Notes under the pieces: generated by a model
Told to the model about the DNA's origin: nothing
Seen by the model: the letters and a program-made list of their open reading frames with translations, nothing else
The model's database searches: none
Assembly: GCA_020091685.1 (NCBI GenBank)
Contig: CM034606.1
Location: 11,951,695-12,015,694, forward strand
Reading direction: 5' to 3'
DNA length: 64,000 nt
Origin: Lutjanus erythropterus
Lineage: Eukaryota; Chordata; Actinopteri; Lutjaniformes; Lutjanidae
Shown here: positions 49,036-60,376 of the stretch, in pieces
Layout of the letters: each line of letters opens with the position of its first letter
Position numbering within the stretch: the stretch's first letter is position 1
Position numbers and translations under genes: made by a program

Positions 49036-50245
49036 TTAAACTACCATATTCCCCAGTTTCAAACTGGAAACATCAACTTCCTCCCTTCTCCCAGTGCTTC
49101 CCTTTCAGCTGAGCGGCACTGCAAGCTCAATCTGCAGGCATCCCAGCTATTTCAAACACTCTGGAGTACTGAGGTGGAAACATGTGAGGAATCTGGATGA
49201 TTGACCCTCCACTCCCCCTCCATCCACTCCCACTATCCCGGCTCTCTGTTACCTGCTGAGGGGGAGGAGAGGACAGCGGAGGCCTGGCTGTTTGGACGAG
49301 GTTATTACGGCGTATCAGTGACAGTGAGGAGGAAGACCCGCTGACTTATGTGGTGATGCCTACCGAGCTGAAAGCAGAGGGACTCCGCTGTGTGAGGTGG
49401 CTCATGTCGGGCAGGGAGTGGGAGGGAGCAGCAGTAAGAGCTGACCTCCTAGATGGAGGAGATGTCCAGAGTGTGCCCACATGATGAGAAAAAGAGGTTT
49501 CTCTCAGAATACTTTGCCATTTTCAAACATATTTCATGCACTGCTGCTACTGATACCTGCCCCAACACCTAAACTTTCCTCTGTGAGGGTCCTCTTACAT
49601 CGCCACATAGCTGCAGAGAAGCTACAGTATATGGTTTAAATTAGACCCTGAGGCGTGCGTCTACTTCTTACTTCTCTTGCCAATCTCCCCCATCCCCCAC
49701 CACACACAGCTCGACGCATTTGTTTCATATTTTGCACAGGATGTGACTCAGCCACGTTTGTTGTTTTAATTATACAGTGTCAGTGAAATATTGAGAGAAA
49801 AAGGAGGGGTCTCTCCAGGATTTGGCATAGTGAAGTTATAATAACATATCACTGCCATTCATGATTAACAGCAGCGCCCTCAAGGAAGACGAGAGAGTGA
49901 TCTTCCAGAGGAGAACAAGCCTGTTTTGTACTCTAATGCTCAATGCTGAATGGCTTCTGTAGCATTCAGACAGACAGAGGGATGTATTTTCACTCTAAGA
50001 GTGGATTGTTTATGTGCCACTGCAGTAAAAAAAAAATGCTGGATAATGGTTGATTGACTCCAAAAGAGACATACACCACAACCACTGCTTATGTTATCAC
50101 TAATATAGCACTGTTAGGATTTGAGAAGACGTGTTGTGATGACTGCGGTTGCCTAAAATAGACTCGTCTGAGTTATGACCCATAATGAGCTGCAATAGAA
50201 AAGTTAGAAATACCTGTATAACACCAGAATAAGGAAAAACTTGAT
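49036..50245. other. Intergenic, no gene; GC-richer part 49080-49480
   Basis: No coding pattern is recognised. The first 450 bp is GC-rich and repeat-poor; the remainder is ordinary. Confidence 0.45.
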
Positions 50246-50986
50246 TTAAAGGACCAGTGTCTAGGATTTAGTGGCTTGTAGATTGCAAACACATTGTTGT
50301 ATACTGTTATTACACCAAAAAAGTGTGTTTTTTTAAATGCTCCTAAGCCTGCTAAAAAGAAGTGATTTACCCTTGTTCTATTACCAGTATGAGAATTGCC
50401 CCTTTGTTATTTTTCTGTTGGATGTTGGAAAGCTGAGACTTTACTCACGTCTGTGCAGGAAAGCACACAGAACAATGTTTATGAAAGTGTCTGTGTGATG
50501 AGCTCTGTAGTTTGAAGTTTAGTTTTTGTCCTGTATTCATGTACAGTTCGTGTATCTGCATCATTTTACTGTTTTGTGTTCATGTTCAGCTGTATAGGAG
50601 TCGGTAAAGTTACCGCCGATTAAAACCCAACATTTACTGACTTTTCTGCTTCATGATAAAAACTTTTAGGTAGCGAAATAATGGATTACTTTTATTGTTA
50701 AGAATTTATGGGAAATGAAGCAATCAAGCAGCACAGGTTTATGAAAAAGGAGCAAAAGATTTGCAGACGTTTGGTCATGAAACTTGTGCAAAAGGCAGTA
50801 GGTCCCTGCTCTATCTAGAGCACCTGGTCCCTCTGCATATATAAACACCTCATTCTAAGGTAACAAAAACAGAATGATTCCTCTTGTCAAGCGATTTTAC
50901 ACTAATGAAAATATACTTATATTATGTTCCATTTATGCCATTCTCTGCCAATGAATCCACATAAATTTTACACACTGGACCTTTAA
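50246..50986 (+). mobile_element. TTAA MITE family Y, complete copy
   Basis: TTAA at 50246-50249 and 50983-50986 flank inverted ends: AAGGACCAGTGTCTAGGATT on the left and 'aattttacacactggacctt' on the right. It is longer (741 bp) than the copy at 42646, so the interior differs by an insertion or deletion. Non-coding. Confidence 0.7.
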
Positions 50987-51859
50987 GGCAAAACTGCTGG
51001 TGTCAGTCTGGTGTAAAGCAGATGTAATGTTCCATGTTCACTTTCTTTAATGTGCTAGCATGCTAATATGAGCCCGTGCAATAAACGCAAAACACAGCCG
51101 AGGCTGATGGGACATTAATTTTGCTGATATTTGGTCACAAACAGAAGTATAGGGCATATTAAACCGTTTGACCCAATGATGCCACGGGAGGAAAAGTCAG
51201 GGGATCACCAAAGTCATTAATCATCTGCACCACAAACGTCTGTACAAAAATGTCACGGCTATTCATCCTGTAGTTGTTGATACATTTCAGTCTGCACCAA
51301 AATGGTTGGCAGACCCTCCAATAGACTATAATGCCACCCATAGAGCCGTGCTGCTGGCGTGGCTAAAGAGGTTACTGGCACTATTATCACTAAAACATTA
51401 TGAGGCTTTAAAAGCAAGGACCGGTTAAAGAGCCCCTGCAGACATGTTTTAAGACATATAAAAATACGCTTGTCTGAATAATAATTTGTCTTTTTTGTGG
51501 TTCCTCAAGAAAATGAACTAATTAGTCTATATTTCATTGGCATATTGCACGTGCATATAAAGAGGCTGCATGACTTTTACATTTGCACATTACACATGTT
51601 AATACACACTGCACATTCCCAAGTATTGTATATAGTCTTATCTTATTCATTTTGGATTCCATTTTAGTTTTATGTTTATCATCCATGCCAGGGCTTCATG
51701 CAGTGAGTGCATTCATGCATGATCACTGGTCCTGCAGCTAATCTCAAATACTACTGGACCCATCAGCCTAATCTTTTTTGCACATTCATGGTTGTATGTT
51801 CTCTGCGATTCAGAGGTTTGGGAAAAAAAACTTGTTTTAAATTACTCTTATGCCTTTAT
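50987..51859. other. Intergenic, no gene seen
   Basis: AT-rich DNA without recognisable element ends or coding pattern. Confidence 0.5.
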
Positions 51860-52215
51860 TCTTTTATGGCCTATCCAATTGTTGTTAACATGATAACTCA
51901 AGAACACCTTGAGCGAATTTCTTCAAACTTCAAACTTCAAACTAAAAAGCACAAATGTTCATTTGGATGCAAAAATAAAGTGATTCAGTTTTGGTGGTCA
52001 GAGGTCTCAGGTCAAAGTCACTGTGATCTCACTAAACACATTTCTGGTCATAACCCAAGATTTTATATGTTAATTATGACAAAATTATACACAAATGTCT
52101 AATAGAATAAAATAATGTGGTAATTATATTTCATATCCAAAAGGTCAAAGGTCAACTTCACTGTGACATCATAATGTTCAGCTCTGTATCAGTCCTCTGT
52201 ACTTCTCTGTAAAAA
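51860..52215 (+). repeat. Copy of the 140-bp-unit dispersed repeat with its 3' tail
   Basis: Contains 'ttgagcgaatttcttcaaac', then 'tttggtggtcagaggtctc', then a tail with 'gacaaaattatacacaaatg', 'aggtcaacttcactgtgaca' and 'cctctgtact'. The tail matches 4936-5085 in order, so both copies end at the same place. The 131-codon frame across it is not conserved in the other copy. Confidence 0.65.
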
Positions 52216-52522
52216 AAAAAATAGTCTGTAAGTGAAGACACCATCTTTCTCACAAGACATTACTCCTACTTCCATTTTGCCAAAAGAAATAGACTTAATA
52301 TCTTTTATTAAATTCCTTTAAAGTTACAAGTCAATATAGTGGGAAGTTCCATATTTAATTCCTTCAAAATTCCTTCCTACATACATTATATCTGAGTCTG
52401 GACAGACCTGAGTGTAAACTGCAACTTTTGATTGACAGAAACATTCAAAAACAAGGCAATAATTATATTTTTGACTGCTCAGTTTTATACGATCATTGAC
52501 AGCTGACTTCACACTCATTCTG

Positions 52523-52673
52523 AGTACTTTTAATACTTACATTTTGATGATAATACTTATATACTTTTACTTAAGTAATGTTTTGAAGCTGTTTAGCTTG
52601 TAATGAAGTATTATCAAAAAGAGGCATTAGTAATTTTACTTAAACAAAGGATGTAAATACTTCTCCCACCACT
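52523..52673 (+). mobile_element. Right half of a CAGTGGTGG hAT MITE
   Basis: Has 'gagtacttttaatacttaca', 'cttttacttaagtaatgttt' and ends 'acttctcccaccactg', the family's right terminus. The left half is absent. Confidence 0.6.
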
Positions 52674-55142
52674 GTTTGTGATGCCACAGAATCCTGTTTG
52701 TGCGAACACGTCTTGAAGGTGAGCGCAGACAAACTTTCCCTCCTCTGCAGATGAATGTGAAAACAACTCTGTACATACATCACTCCGCACAGTGAAGGTC
52801 AAACATCCAAGTGAAGTAACAATAAGCAAAACATTTCTGAGTGCGGGGGGGGAGGTGGGGGGACTTAAATGTGAACCAATTAGCCAGTCCGTGGACAAAG
52901 GGAAGTAACGGCTAGTTGTTGATTAACTCACTTCAACCGCATTTTAAATTTGCATAGCAGCAGGAGGCGTGCTTAATGACTGGTGAGCAGCTCAGCCTCA
53001 AACATCACATGCAGCTTCAATCGTCACAACAATAAGAGCTTTTCTCACCATTAACACATGGTTATTGGAGAACCTCTCCAATAAGCTACCCTCCTGATGA
53101 TTTCTATCAACAATGACAAGGAATCAATATGTTCATCTAAGATGCTGATGGCGAGCTATTAGCTTGTCACTTTCTTCCCTCTCACTCTGTTCCCCCATTC
53201 CAAACACTGTGTGCTGGCGCAGGAGGGATTAAGGAAGAAAGAGGACTGAAGAAAAGATCGGAGATGAAGAGGGACAATGACAGGTTGACGGATACCACAG
53301 CGCAGGGGCATTGAGTCCATCCAGTTCTCAGTCAAAGGCCCATGAGACTCTGCTTGATGAGGTTTCTTTCAAATGAGAAATGCCTGAGCAGTAGAAAATA
53401 AATTGGGCGATTGTAAATAGACCTACGTAGTGGGAGGAAAGAGACACACAGAGAGGGAGAAACAGTGGGGGGTATTTTGTGCCACTTGTGAAAAATGAGT
53501 CAAACTCTCCTTCCTCACCTCTCGGTCCCTCTTTATTTGTAGCCAACCTGTCAGCTCCACTGTTATCTGATGGCTTTACTGGTGGAGGCAGAGATGGGAG
53601 AGCAGAGAAAAACAGACGCAGAACTCTCCATTCACAGGCCAAACCTTTACCTCGGGATAAAAAAAAAGAAGAAGAAAACTTGTTAGTGCCTCTTTTCAAA
53701 ATGAATGGAAGAGTTTTCCCTCCCTTGTTTAAAAAAAGAGGGCTTCAGCAGTGGAAGTGAGACGAAAATAAAAAATAAAAAAAAGTCTGTGGAGATTAGA
53801 GTCTTCCACCCTCCCCTGTGTCTCTTTCAGAGCACTTGAGCGCCTGAACCAATGCAGGAGACAGCTTGAAGCAGTGGGGGACGAGCTGCAGGGGGCCAGC
53901 CTTCAGTCTCACTCTGGGTAGCTGTGGGCAGATCTGTTCTTTTGAGGAAAAGTTATGAACTTCAGTTAATGATCATTTCTTAAAAATACTTTATTTTCCA
54001 GACAGCAATGCACAGAAACATTGACAGTTCTTTTCCTTGCTTTCATGTTATCATTCTGTTCTGTAATAATAGACTATACTTTGTAATAATAGATGCCTCT
54101 AATATAAAGTTTGGGATGTTATATTAGATGAATATTTACTGTTGAGCTCAGGAAGCAGTTGTGGAAGATCTCATTCTCCATCAAACAGCAGCAGATCAGT
54201 CTCACGCTACTGTTATTTCTGTTATTTCTGTATACCACTGTAATGAATAACATATTTCATTGCATGAAGAATAGATCATTGCTATGCTGTTCTTAAGGAG
54301 CAATAAAATAATTTTTAAATGAACAGTTTGTGTCAAATTATCAATTAATTTGATAAGTAAGTAGCCATGTAATAAGTGGAATAATGTACAGTGAGCAGGT
54401 CATTATTGCGAAATAAACCCACAGCGAATGGTGCATGGGGTTTTGTGGTGCATTCAGACAGGGTTGTGTTTACCATGGTTACGAGATGACTGTTTGACTG
54501 TCCCCCTTATGTCATATTCACGACATCGTGAACTAGTTTTCTGTTAGCTCTGTGTTCACAACATCGTGCTCACAACTTCCATGTGAGCGCAGCATTGAAT
54601 CACCCTGTTCACTGTACGTTTTCCCTCGCATAGTATGAACCATTTTATAACCTGGTAAGTTTGTTTATTGTAATAACATGAAAATGTCATCTTACAACCT
54701 GAAAATACCCTGTTATAATGTGAAAAACATCTTGTATCATGCTTTTCATCCTATAACATGATGCTGTTTTTTATTTTTTATCTTTTGGTGTGGCAGAAAA
54801 AGTCCTAACTTTAATCCACAGCATGAAGGTATTGGCAACATGTTGTACTTAAACTATGAAAATGAAAAGAATTTGTAATGCCGACAGATGGGCCACATAC
54901 AGTTTTATATAGTGCTGTAATATTATATGATATAACTGGATTATTAATAATGATGCATTAGTATGTAAGCACCATTACTGGCCAAGGCAGAGCTAATTTT
55001 AACTATTTGATCCACTTTTTATCTGTAAAAATATGCAATACTTTATAAACTGATTTCATATGTTGTGTGTAAAATGAACCTGGAGAAGGCCTGGAACCTG
55101 CAGAAATAAAACAGAAACACTCAATCAAAGTACTAGTACCTC
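52674..55142. other. Intergenic, no gene seen
   Basis: The purine-rich segment 53230-53480 and the frames at 53328-53699 (-) and 53479-53760 (+) overlap on opposite strands and have no recognisable domain. The rest is AT-rich. Confidence 0.45.
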
Positions 55143-55347
55143 AGATACAACAAGGAGTTATTAACTGCTTATGAAACAACCTCAATTTAATGACCTATGT
55201 TTCAAAAGTATTTATATAGTTATTCTTAATTCCTGCTACCGGGTTGGATTCTCCTTGAAATCAGATGAAACAAGCCTCCGTTTACATTTTCCCAGTCACA
55301 GTGACAGTATGTTAGTCAGTTAAAATTAGATTTCCTTAGTAGCTTAA
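55143..55347 (+). mobile_element. TTAA MITE family X, copy 4, short
   Basis: Has 'acaacaaggagttattaact', 'gaaatcagatgaaacaagcc' and right end 'tccttagtagcttaa' with TTAA at 55344-55347. It lacks part of the interior present in other copies. Confidence 0.6.
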
Positions 55348-55616
55348 AGCACAGTGTAGCTACAGTCCACCACAGTGGAAGTCACTCTTTATCCAAAAGT
55401 TTACATTATTCCACATTTAGTACAAATATAAAGATTGTGTTGCTGGGAATTTATTTCCATTGTGCCCCTGAATCATGAGAACAAATCAGATCTAAATCTT
55501 AATCTTCATTATATTTTATTACATATATGATATGGAATATGAGACCCAAATGTTGCTTTTTATGCATGTTGCATCAAGAAAGCTGGATTTCATACACAAG
55601 CCACCCTTCTTGTAAA

Positions 55617-55690
55617 AGTGGGTGGCAGCTGAGTAGTTAATAGGCATGGCAAAGTGTCCTTGAGCAAGACACAACCCTCTCTCTCTGATT
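55617..55690 (+). mobile_element. Fragment of a tRNA-derived SINE
   Basis: 'gggtggcagctgagtagtta' followed by 'aaagtgtccttgagcaagac' resembles the body of fish tRNA-derived SINEs. The RNA polymerase III B box is not intact. Confidence 0.4.
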
Positions 55691-55725
55691 GTAAAGTTTG
55701 ATGTCTCAACCCTCCTGCAGCATCT

Positions 55726-55870
55726 CAGTGGTGGAAAATGATAAAGTATTTACTCAAGTACTGTACCTAAGAGCACTTTTGAGGTACTTGTATCTAACTT
55801 GAGCATTTCCATTTTACTTCATACTTCAAGTGCACAACATTTCAGAGGGAGTTTCATATGGCCTGTAGTG

Positions 55871-55906
<36 letters not shown>

Positions 55907-56434
55907 TATTTGGATTGTTTTAGTGTGGCATGAGTTTTGGAGATATCAGCCTTCTCTTGAATGTAATAGAACTAAATGGCACTCAGCTTGTTGACAGAAA
56001 TCTCTGTGGCTGATATCTCCAAAACTTGGCAACTCACACTAAAGCAATCTAGACGAATAAAGAGCACTACAAGTAAGAGGAAAAATATGACTTTAGTGTG
56101 AATTTTCTCCTTAAAGCTGTAGTTAATAGTCACATGGATAAAGTATTAAGGGTAAAGTATTATTAAAAGTACTTGTTCTGCATTACATACTGTTATATTT
56201 TTTGCATACTTTAATTTGTTGTATTGCAACCGATGCATTTAACTACTTTTGGGCAGTTTTATCTCTAATGTAACATATTTTAAAAGCTCATCTTATGTTT
56301 TCTATACAAAATCTTTAGGTTCACTTCGCGGATAAAACTTCTGAACTTTTAGAGATTAAATGCCAAACTTTTTTCTTGAAATAGCCTGTTAATAATTTAA
56401 TTATTTTACTTTACTAAAACTTCTTCCACCACTG
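55726..56434 (+). mobile_element. CAGTGGTGG hAT-type MITE with exact 8-bp target duplication
   Basis: CAGTGGTGG at 55726-55734 and its inverse CCACCACTG at 56426-56434 end the element. Both sides are flanked by cagcatct (55718-55725 and 56435-56442), an exact 8-bp duplication diagnostic of the hAT superfamily. The interior has 'ctcaagtactgtacc' and 'gaggtacttgtat', as in other family members here, and no transposase. A palindromic TTAA MITE sits inside. The right end is 56 bp before the (GT)n tract and close to fgfr2 exon 1. Confidence 0.9.
55841..56114. mobile_element. Palindromic TTAA MITE (family A), copy 2, nested in the hAT MITE
   Basis: Left end 'agagggagtttca' (its TTAA now ttca), 'ggcctgtagtgc', then a T30 run, and a core of 'gttttggagatatcag' opposed to 'ctgatatctccaaaac'. 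The right arm 'caactcacactaaagcaatc' ends at TTAA 56111-56114, after which hAT-family sequence resumes. About 35 bp of the left arm is missing. Confidence 0.7.
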
Positions 56435-56486
56435 CAGCATCTGAATATACTGAAACATTCTGTAAGGATGCTTTGTGCGTTTGTGC

Positions 56487-56489
<3 letters not shown>

Positions 56490-56537
<48 letters not shown>
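56490..56537 (+). repeat. (TG)n microsatellite next to fgfr2 exon 1
   Basis: An uninterrupted TG run of about 48 bp, followed by three 'aatgtgcgt'-like units. It accounts for the Val/Cys-rich open frame beginning at 56473. Confidence 0.95.
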
Positions 56538-56540
<3 letters not shown>

Positions 56541-56544
56541 AATG

Positions 56545-56960
56545 TGCGTAATGTGCGTCTCCTCCCGCAGATGTCACGTCTTGGCCACTGAGGGGCGTTG
56601 TTACGGCGGTCTGACAGCTCAGCTCCGGAGCGGAGCAGGGGCCCTCTCATTCTGGAGCCAGTTAGAGCAAGTTGAGCGCGGGGCAGGCAGGCATTCAGAC
56701 AGGCAGCGCTGCAGTTTGATGGGCGGAGGAAGGCAGGGCCCAAAGGCACTGCGGCCAGGAAGCGGCTCGAATTACACTGGGGGTGCTTGGGGGGGAATGA
56801 CACCCACTGGAGTGAAGGAGGAGGGCAGTGTGTGGAGACGTAAGGAGGAGAAAAAATCTAGTAAACCTGACAAAGCGTCTGAGAAACAGTGCGAGGACTG
56901 TCGGCGGAAGACGAGAAAGAGACGCGAAAGACGCTCTTTTCAGCTGGGGGACGCACACTG
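56545..56960 (+). promoter_or_regulatory. fgfr2: Probable fgfr2 promoter and start region
   Basis: GC-rich DNA upstream of a strong splice donor, with a GC box GGGCGG at 56721-56726 and no TATA box in the expected place. This fits a broad-start, developmental-gene promoter. The transcription start cannot be placed from sequence. Confidence 0.45.
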
Positions 56961-57423
56961 ATGGATTTAATGACATTTTGCATTGGACAACTATCCTCTT
57001 GTACCTTTTAGACCCAGTTCCACCTCCTTGGTAGCTGCAAACTTTGTGTTTACTTGACAAGTGCGCTGCTCGGGAGCACTGGGCATGTTCTGCGCCCTGG
57101 AAGAAACTTGGTGACGGGGAGGAAAGTTTCGGGGGGACAGCGGGATGGTTTTCCGAGCTGTTTTTCAAGGATAACGCGTGTAAACTCGGATTTCTTTGCA
57201 TGGCATCGGACTACGCTGCCAGTCGGGTGTGGAATATATCCTCTGATCAGAGTTGATGCCGGCTGATTGTGGAATAGTAAACTGAGAAAAAGGCAGCGCC
57301 TCGCAGATTTTTTTGGTGCATTGTGGAGTTGGAGACATTCCTCCCTCTGGATTCAGCTCATGCTCTCTCCTCCCTTATCTGTGCATGCCAAAACAGAGAT
57401 CTCCACGATTTTATTCCTCCCTG
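56600..57423 (+). other. fgfr2: fgfr2 exon 1, non-coding (start approximate)
   Basis: A GC-rich stretch ends in 'ctccctg' followed by a consensus donor GTAAGT at 57424. Several short frames with ATGs lie in it (for example 57044 and 57054). None continues into the receptor frame, so they would be upstream frames if transcribed. The 5' limit is a guess. FGFR genes typically have a non-coding first exon, which supports the reading. Confidence 0.6.
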
Positions 57424-59510
57424 GTAAGTATTTTCTGTTTACGTCTAAAACTTCCTCATAATCTAATCTGTCAAGGTTTCGGCTGTCACGACGAACGTGA
57501 CTGTAGAAATGCTCTGCGCTTTTCGGTGCGTACTACTGTGTTTTTTTTCTCACGGCTGCAGGACAAAATGAGAAATATTTTACTACTTATTGCTGAATTT
57601 ACAGCGTTATAACCAATAATGCTCTTTTAGAGTTTTTACTGTAAAATGTGCAAAGTTTTCCATAAAGTTTGTTATTTGGTATTTTGTTAAATTTACACCC
57701 AACAAAATAAAATAAGTTTCTCCAATTCTTCATTTCAGTTAATTCAGTTAAATCAGTGAATTTTATCCTTGTTTATTTTAGAAGGCGAGGAACCGAACAG
57801 CACCTTGTATCATCACTTTAGGGGCCCATTAACAAGTGTCCTGGTTATTTATTACTTTGCTTAATTTTCTACATTGCATTTATGGTGCCAATTATCCCGT
57901 GACCGCAGTTGTTTTTTCACTGCTTGGTGCCGGAGCCCTAAATCACTGAGCGGCTCCAAATGAGCCCCCATTGTAGAAAAGCCAAACTGATTTGAATTTC
58001 AATAGGAATTCAATCAGTGCCAAGAAATTTCATTCAAAGGCTGGTTTAAATGAAGGCTGTGGTCATGTATGAGGCAAAGTCCCGCATGTGTCCAAATGTC
58101 ATGTCGTCAGCAACGTGCTAAATAACAAGTTTTTTATTTTAAGAAGGAGCACGTTGATAACATCAACTATTTAAAGAGGTTTTCGGTTTGATTTTGTATG
58201 TTTTTATTTTTTTTTTATTGTATGTTAAATTGCAGAACAGTCTCCTTTTAAAAAGTGCTCTGGACGTGATACAATTTTAAATTATGCAAAACGAGTGGAG
58301 GTTTGTGGGTAATTCTGGTCTGTATTCGTCCTGCTGAAGTTTTCAGACAGCGGTAAGCCCGATGATTGATTGGTGCACTGATTGGTTCATTAATAATTCA
58401 CTTCCGAGCTGTAAGTGTGCAAAATTATTCGCCTTAATTGCAGAAATCAAACCGAGGCGTTTCTCCAACAAAGTTAGGATGTCAGGATGTATTCATGGAT
58501 TGATGGACATGCGTCCTCCGTGCGTATCCACCGTGGAGTCCCCTGAGGGGTGAATTAAGGAAAAAAAATCAGGTTGCATGCAGTCAGGTTGCCTCTCTAA
58601 AAGTCAAACTACATGTGTCTTTGCGGGTAAAACCGATCGATACGTCCAGCTGGAGCAGAAAGAGCGCAGGGAAGCGTGACTTCAGCAAACCTCCAGAGAC
58701 ACATCAGCACGGTTCAACCGCAGATGTCTGGCGAAACAGATTGGTGTGTGTGAATCCCAATATCGCAATATTGCATTTCAATTAAAGCCGTACTGGTTTC
58801 ATAATCCAGTCATGGAAATGCAATAAGAGCCCTTTGCAAATACAATTAACAGGCAGCAGCGCGGGCAACAGGTTTGGCGCATCTGTTGCGCACGGGAATA
58901 AACGACGTCCAAGAAAGACTAAATTGGTGCAACAATGGCCGATATTCTGTACTGTAGGTATTTTAAAAACGTATTATGACTCATTAGTTAATCTGGTTTT
59001 ATTTATATACATATATAAAATAGAAGGAGTTTGGTAAAATGTTGGAGAACATTTTTCCATAAATTTTTATTTAATAAACTTCCAAAAAGTCTGATCTTTG
59101 AGCAGTGCTGCAGCTGTGTGGCATCAAACTCGTTGGGCTGTGAATACTAAGACAGACAGAGCTACAACGTCTCTTAATTGGTTTCTGTATTCAGTGCATG
59201 TAATTATGTATGAGAAGCAGAGTTAGATGGAGGTTTGCTGTGTGTTGACTGCTGGTGCCTCACAGCTTCGGTATGTCTGTGGCATGGCTTGTTTGACAGC
59301 ATTTTGAAACCCTCAGCAGTGTCTCTGTTGCTTGTCTCTCACTTCATGTTGCTGTCTCACCTTGTCCAAAATAAAGAGGAAAGATGGTGCAGAAACTTTG
59401 AAATGGGAGTAATTGTTCCACACTAACATATTTTCTTTTTTCTCTCCCCCTGACATCTTTCTGTTCACACTTTTGTCATCACTCTGCCACCACCTTCCCT
59501 TCCTCCTCAG
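57424..59510 (+). other. fgfr2: fgfr2 intron 1
   Basis: Runs from donor GTAAGT (57424) to acceptor 'tcctcctcag' (59501-59510) behind a pyrimidine-rich tract. About 2.1 kb. No recognisable gene or element. The part nearest exon 1 is repeat-poor and could contain intronic control sequence. Confidence 0.6.
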
Positions 59511-59651
59511 CCCAGGTGATTGGGTGAATTCCACTGAGTGACAGGCCGACCCGGCAGCAGTTGATGGTCGGGCGGACCCCCTCAGATGGGATCAGTGTCC
59601 AGGGGGAGGTGGAGAAGGGGGGTATGGGGAGCGCTGGCCCCCACTAACGGG
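59511..59651 (+). other. fgfr2: fgfr2 5' UTR part of exon 2
   Basis: Exon 2 begins after the AG at 59509-59510. An in-frame ATG at 59586 precedes the chosen start by 22 codons with no stop between. It has C at -3, a weaker context than the 59652 start. Confidence 0.6.
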
Positions 59652-59766
59652 ATGGCCTCGTGGGCCTGGCTGCTGGCCGCCGTCCTGCTGTCCCTGCTGA
59701 CCGTCAGCGTGGCCCGGCCTCCCCTCACCGCCACCAAGGAGGAGGAGGCTACTCTGGAACCTGAAG
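59652..59766 (+). CDS. fgfr2: Fibroblast growth factor receptor 2, first coding exon (signal peptide)
   Basis: FGFR2 is a plasma-membrane receptor tyrosine kinase for FGFs, acting through RAS-MAPK, PI3K and PLC-gamma in limb, skeletal and epithelial development. This exon gives residues 1-38 plus the first base of a split codon. Residues 1-21 form a signal peptide with a Leu/Val/Ala-rich core and likely cleavage after SVA. The mature start ARPPL and the end ATLEPE match human FGFR2 (LARPSF...TTLEPE), which distinguishes it from FGFR1, 3 and 4. The exon stops at a GTAAGC donor in phase 1, the same place as in human. The ATG at 59652 has G at -3 and +4. Immunoglobulin, transmembrane and kinase exons lie beyond the window. 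An alternative start at 59586 would add an Arg-rich 22-residue extension. Confidence 0.88.
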
Positions 59767-59907
59767 GTAAGCAGCAGGGGATGGGAAGGGACAGAAAAGA
59801 AGAACCTGGGAGGTGGAGCAGGCGGGGGGAGAACCATTTGTTTGGTTTGTTTTTAGAGAGCAGGTGTAGGTCTGTCAAATTTGCTTCCCCCCCCCTTAGA
59901 GTTTTAG

Positions 59908-60376
59908 TTAAAGGGAAAGTTCACCCCAAATCAAAAACATATTTTTCCTCTGGTCTGTAGTGCTATTTATCCAACTAGATTGTTTTTGAGTGAGTTGTAG
60001 AATTTGGAGATATTGGCCGAAGAGATATTTGCCTTCTCTCCACTATAATAGAACTAAATTTTCTTTCTACAGTAGAATCTTCCAGTTCCTACATGAAACT
60101 GCTCATAACACTGCCTGTGAATTATCTTGAGCAACTGGGTCATGTTTTTTGGAAAAAGACACTGGTGTTGAGTTTTTAAAATGTATTTCTTTGGCACTTC
60201 GAGCACCACAAGCTGAGCACCATTCAGTCCTATTTATTTGATAGAAGGCAGACGTCTCTATGGCTGATATCTCCAATTCTCTGCATCGCACACCAAAACA
60301 ATCTAGCTAGATAAATACCACTGTAGTAAAGACAACAAAGATGTATTTTTGATTTTTGGATGAGCTGTCCATTTAA
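59908..60376. mobile_element. Palindromic TTAA MITE (family A), copy 3, complete
   Basis: TTAA at 59908-59911 and 60373-60376 flank the element. The left arm is 'agggaaagttcaccccaaat' followed by 'ctgtagtgctatttatcc'. The right arm is 'caccaaaacaatctagctag', then 'gtatttttgatttttggatg' and 'agctgtccat'. The arms pair over roughly 100 bp with mismatches. It lies 142 bp inside fgfr2 intron 2 and is the best reference copy in the window. Confidence 0.85.

Noticed and set aside
51707-52102. 131-codon frame
   Set aside because: It crosses the 140-bp-unit dispersed repeat, and the frame is not kept in the other copy at 4472-5090.
56473-56961. 162-codon open frame near the fgfr2 promoter
   Set aside because: Its first part translates the (TG)n tract and the rest is GC-rich leader sequence. 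The opposite strand is also open and there is no domain.
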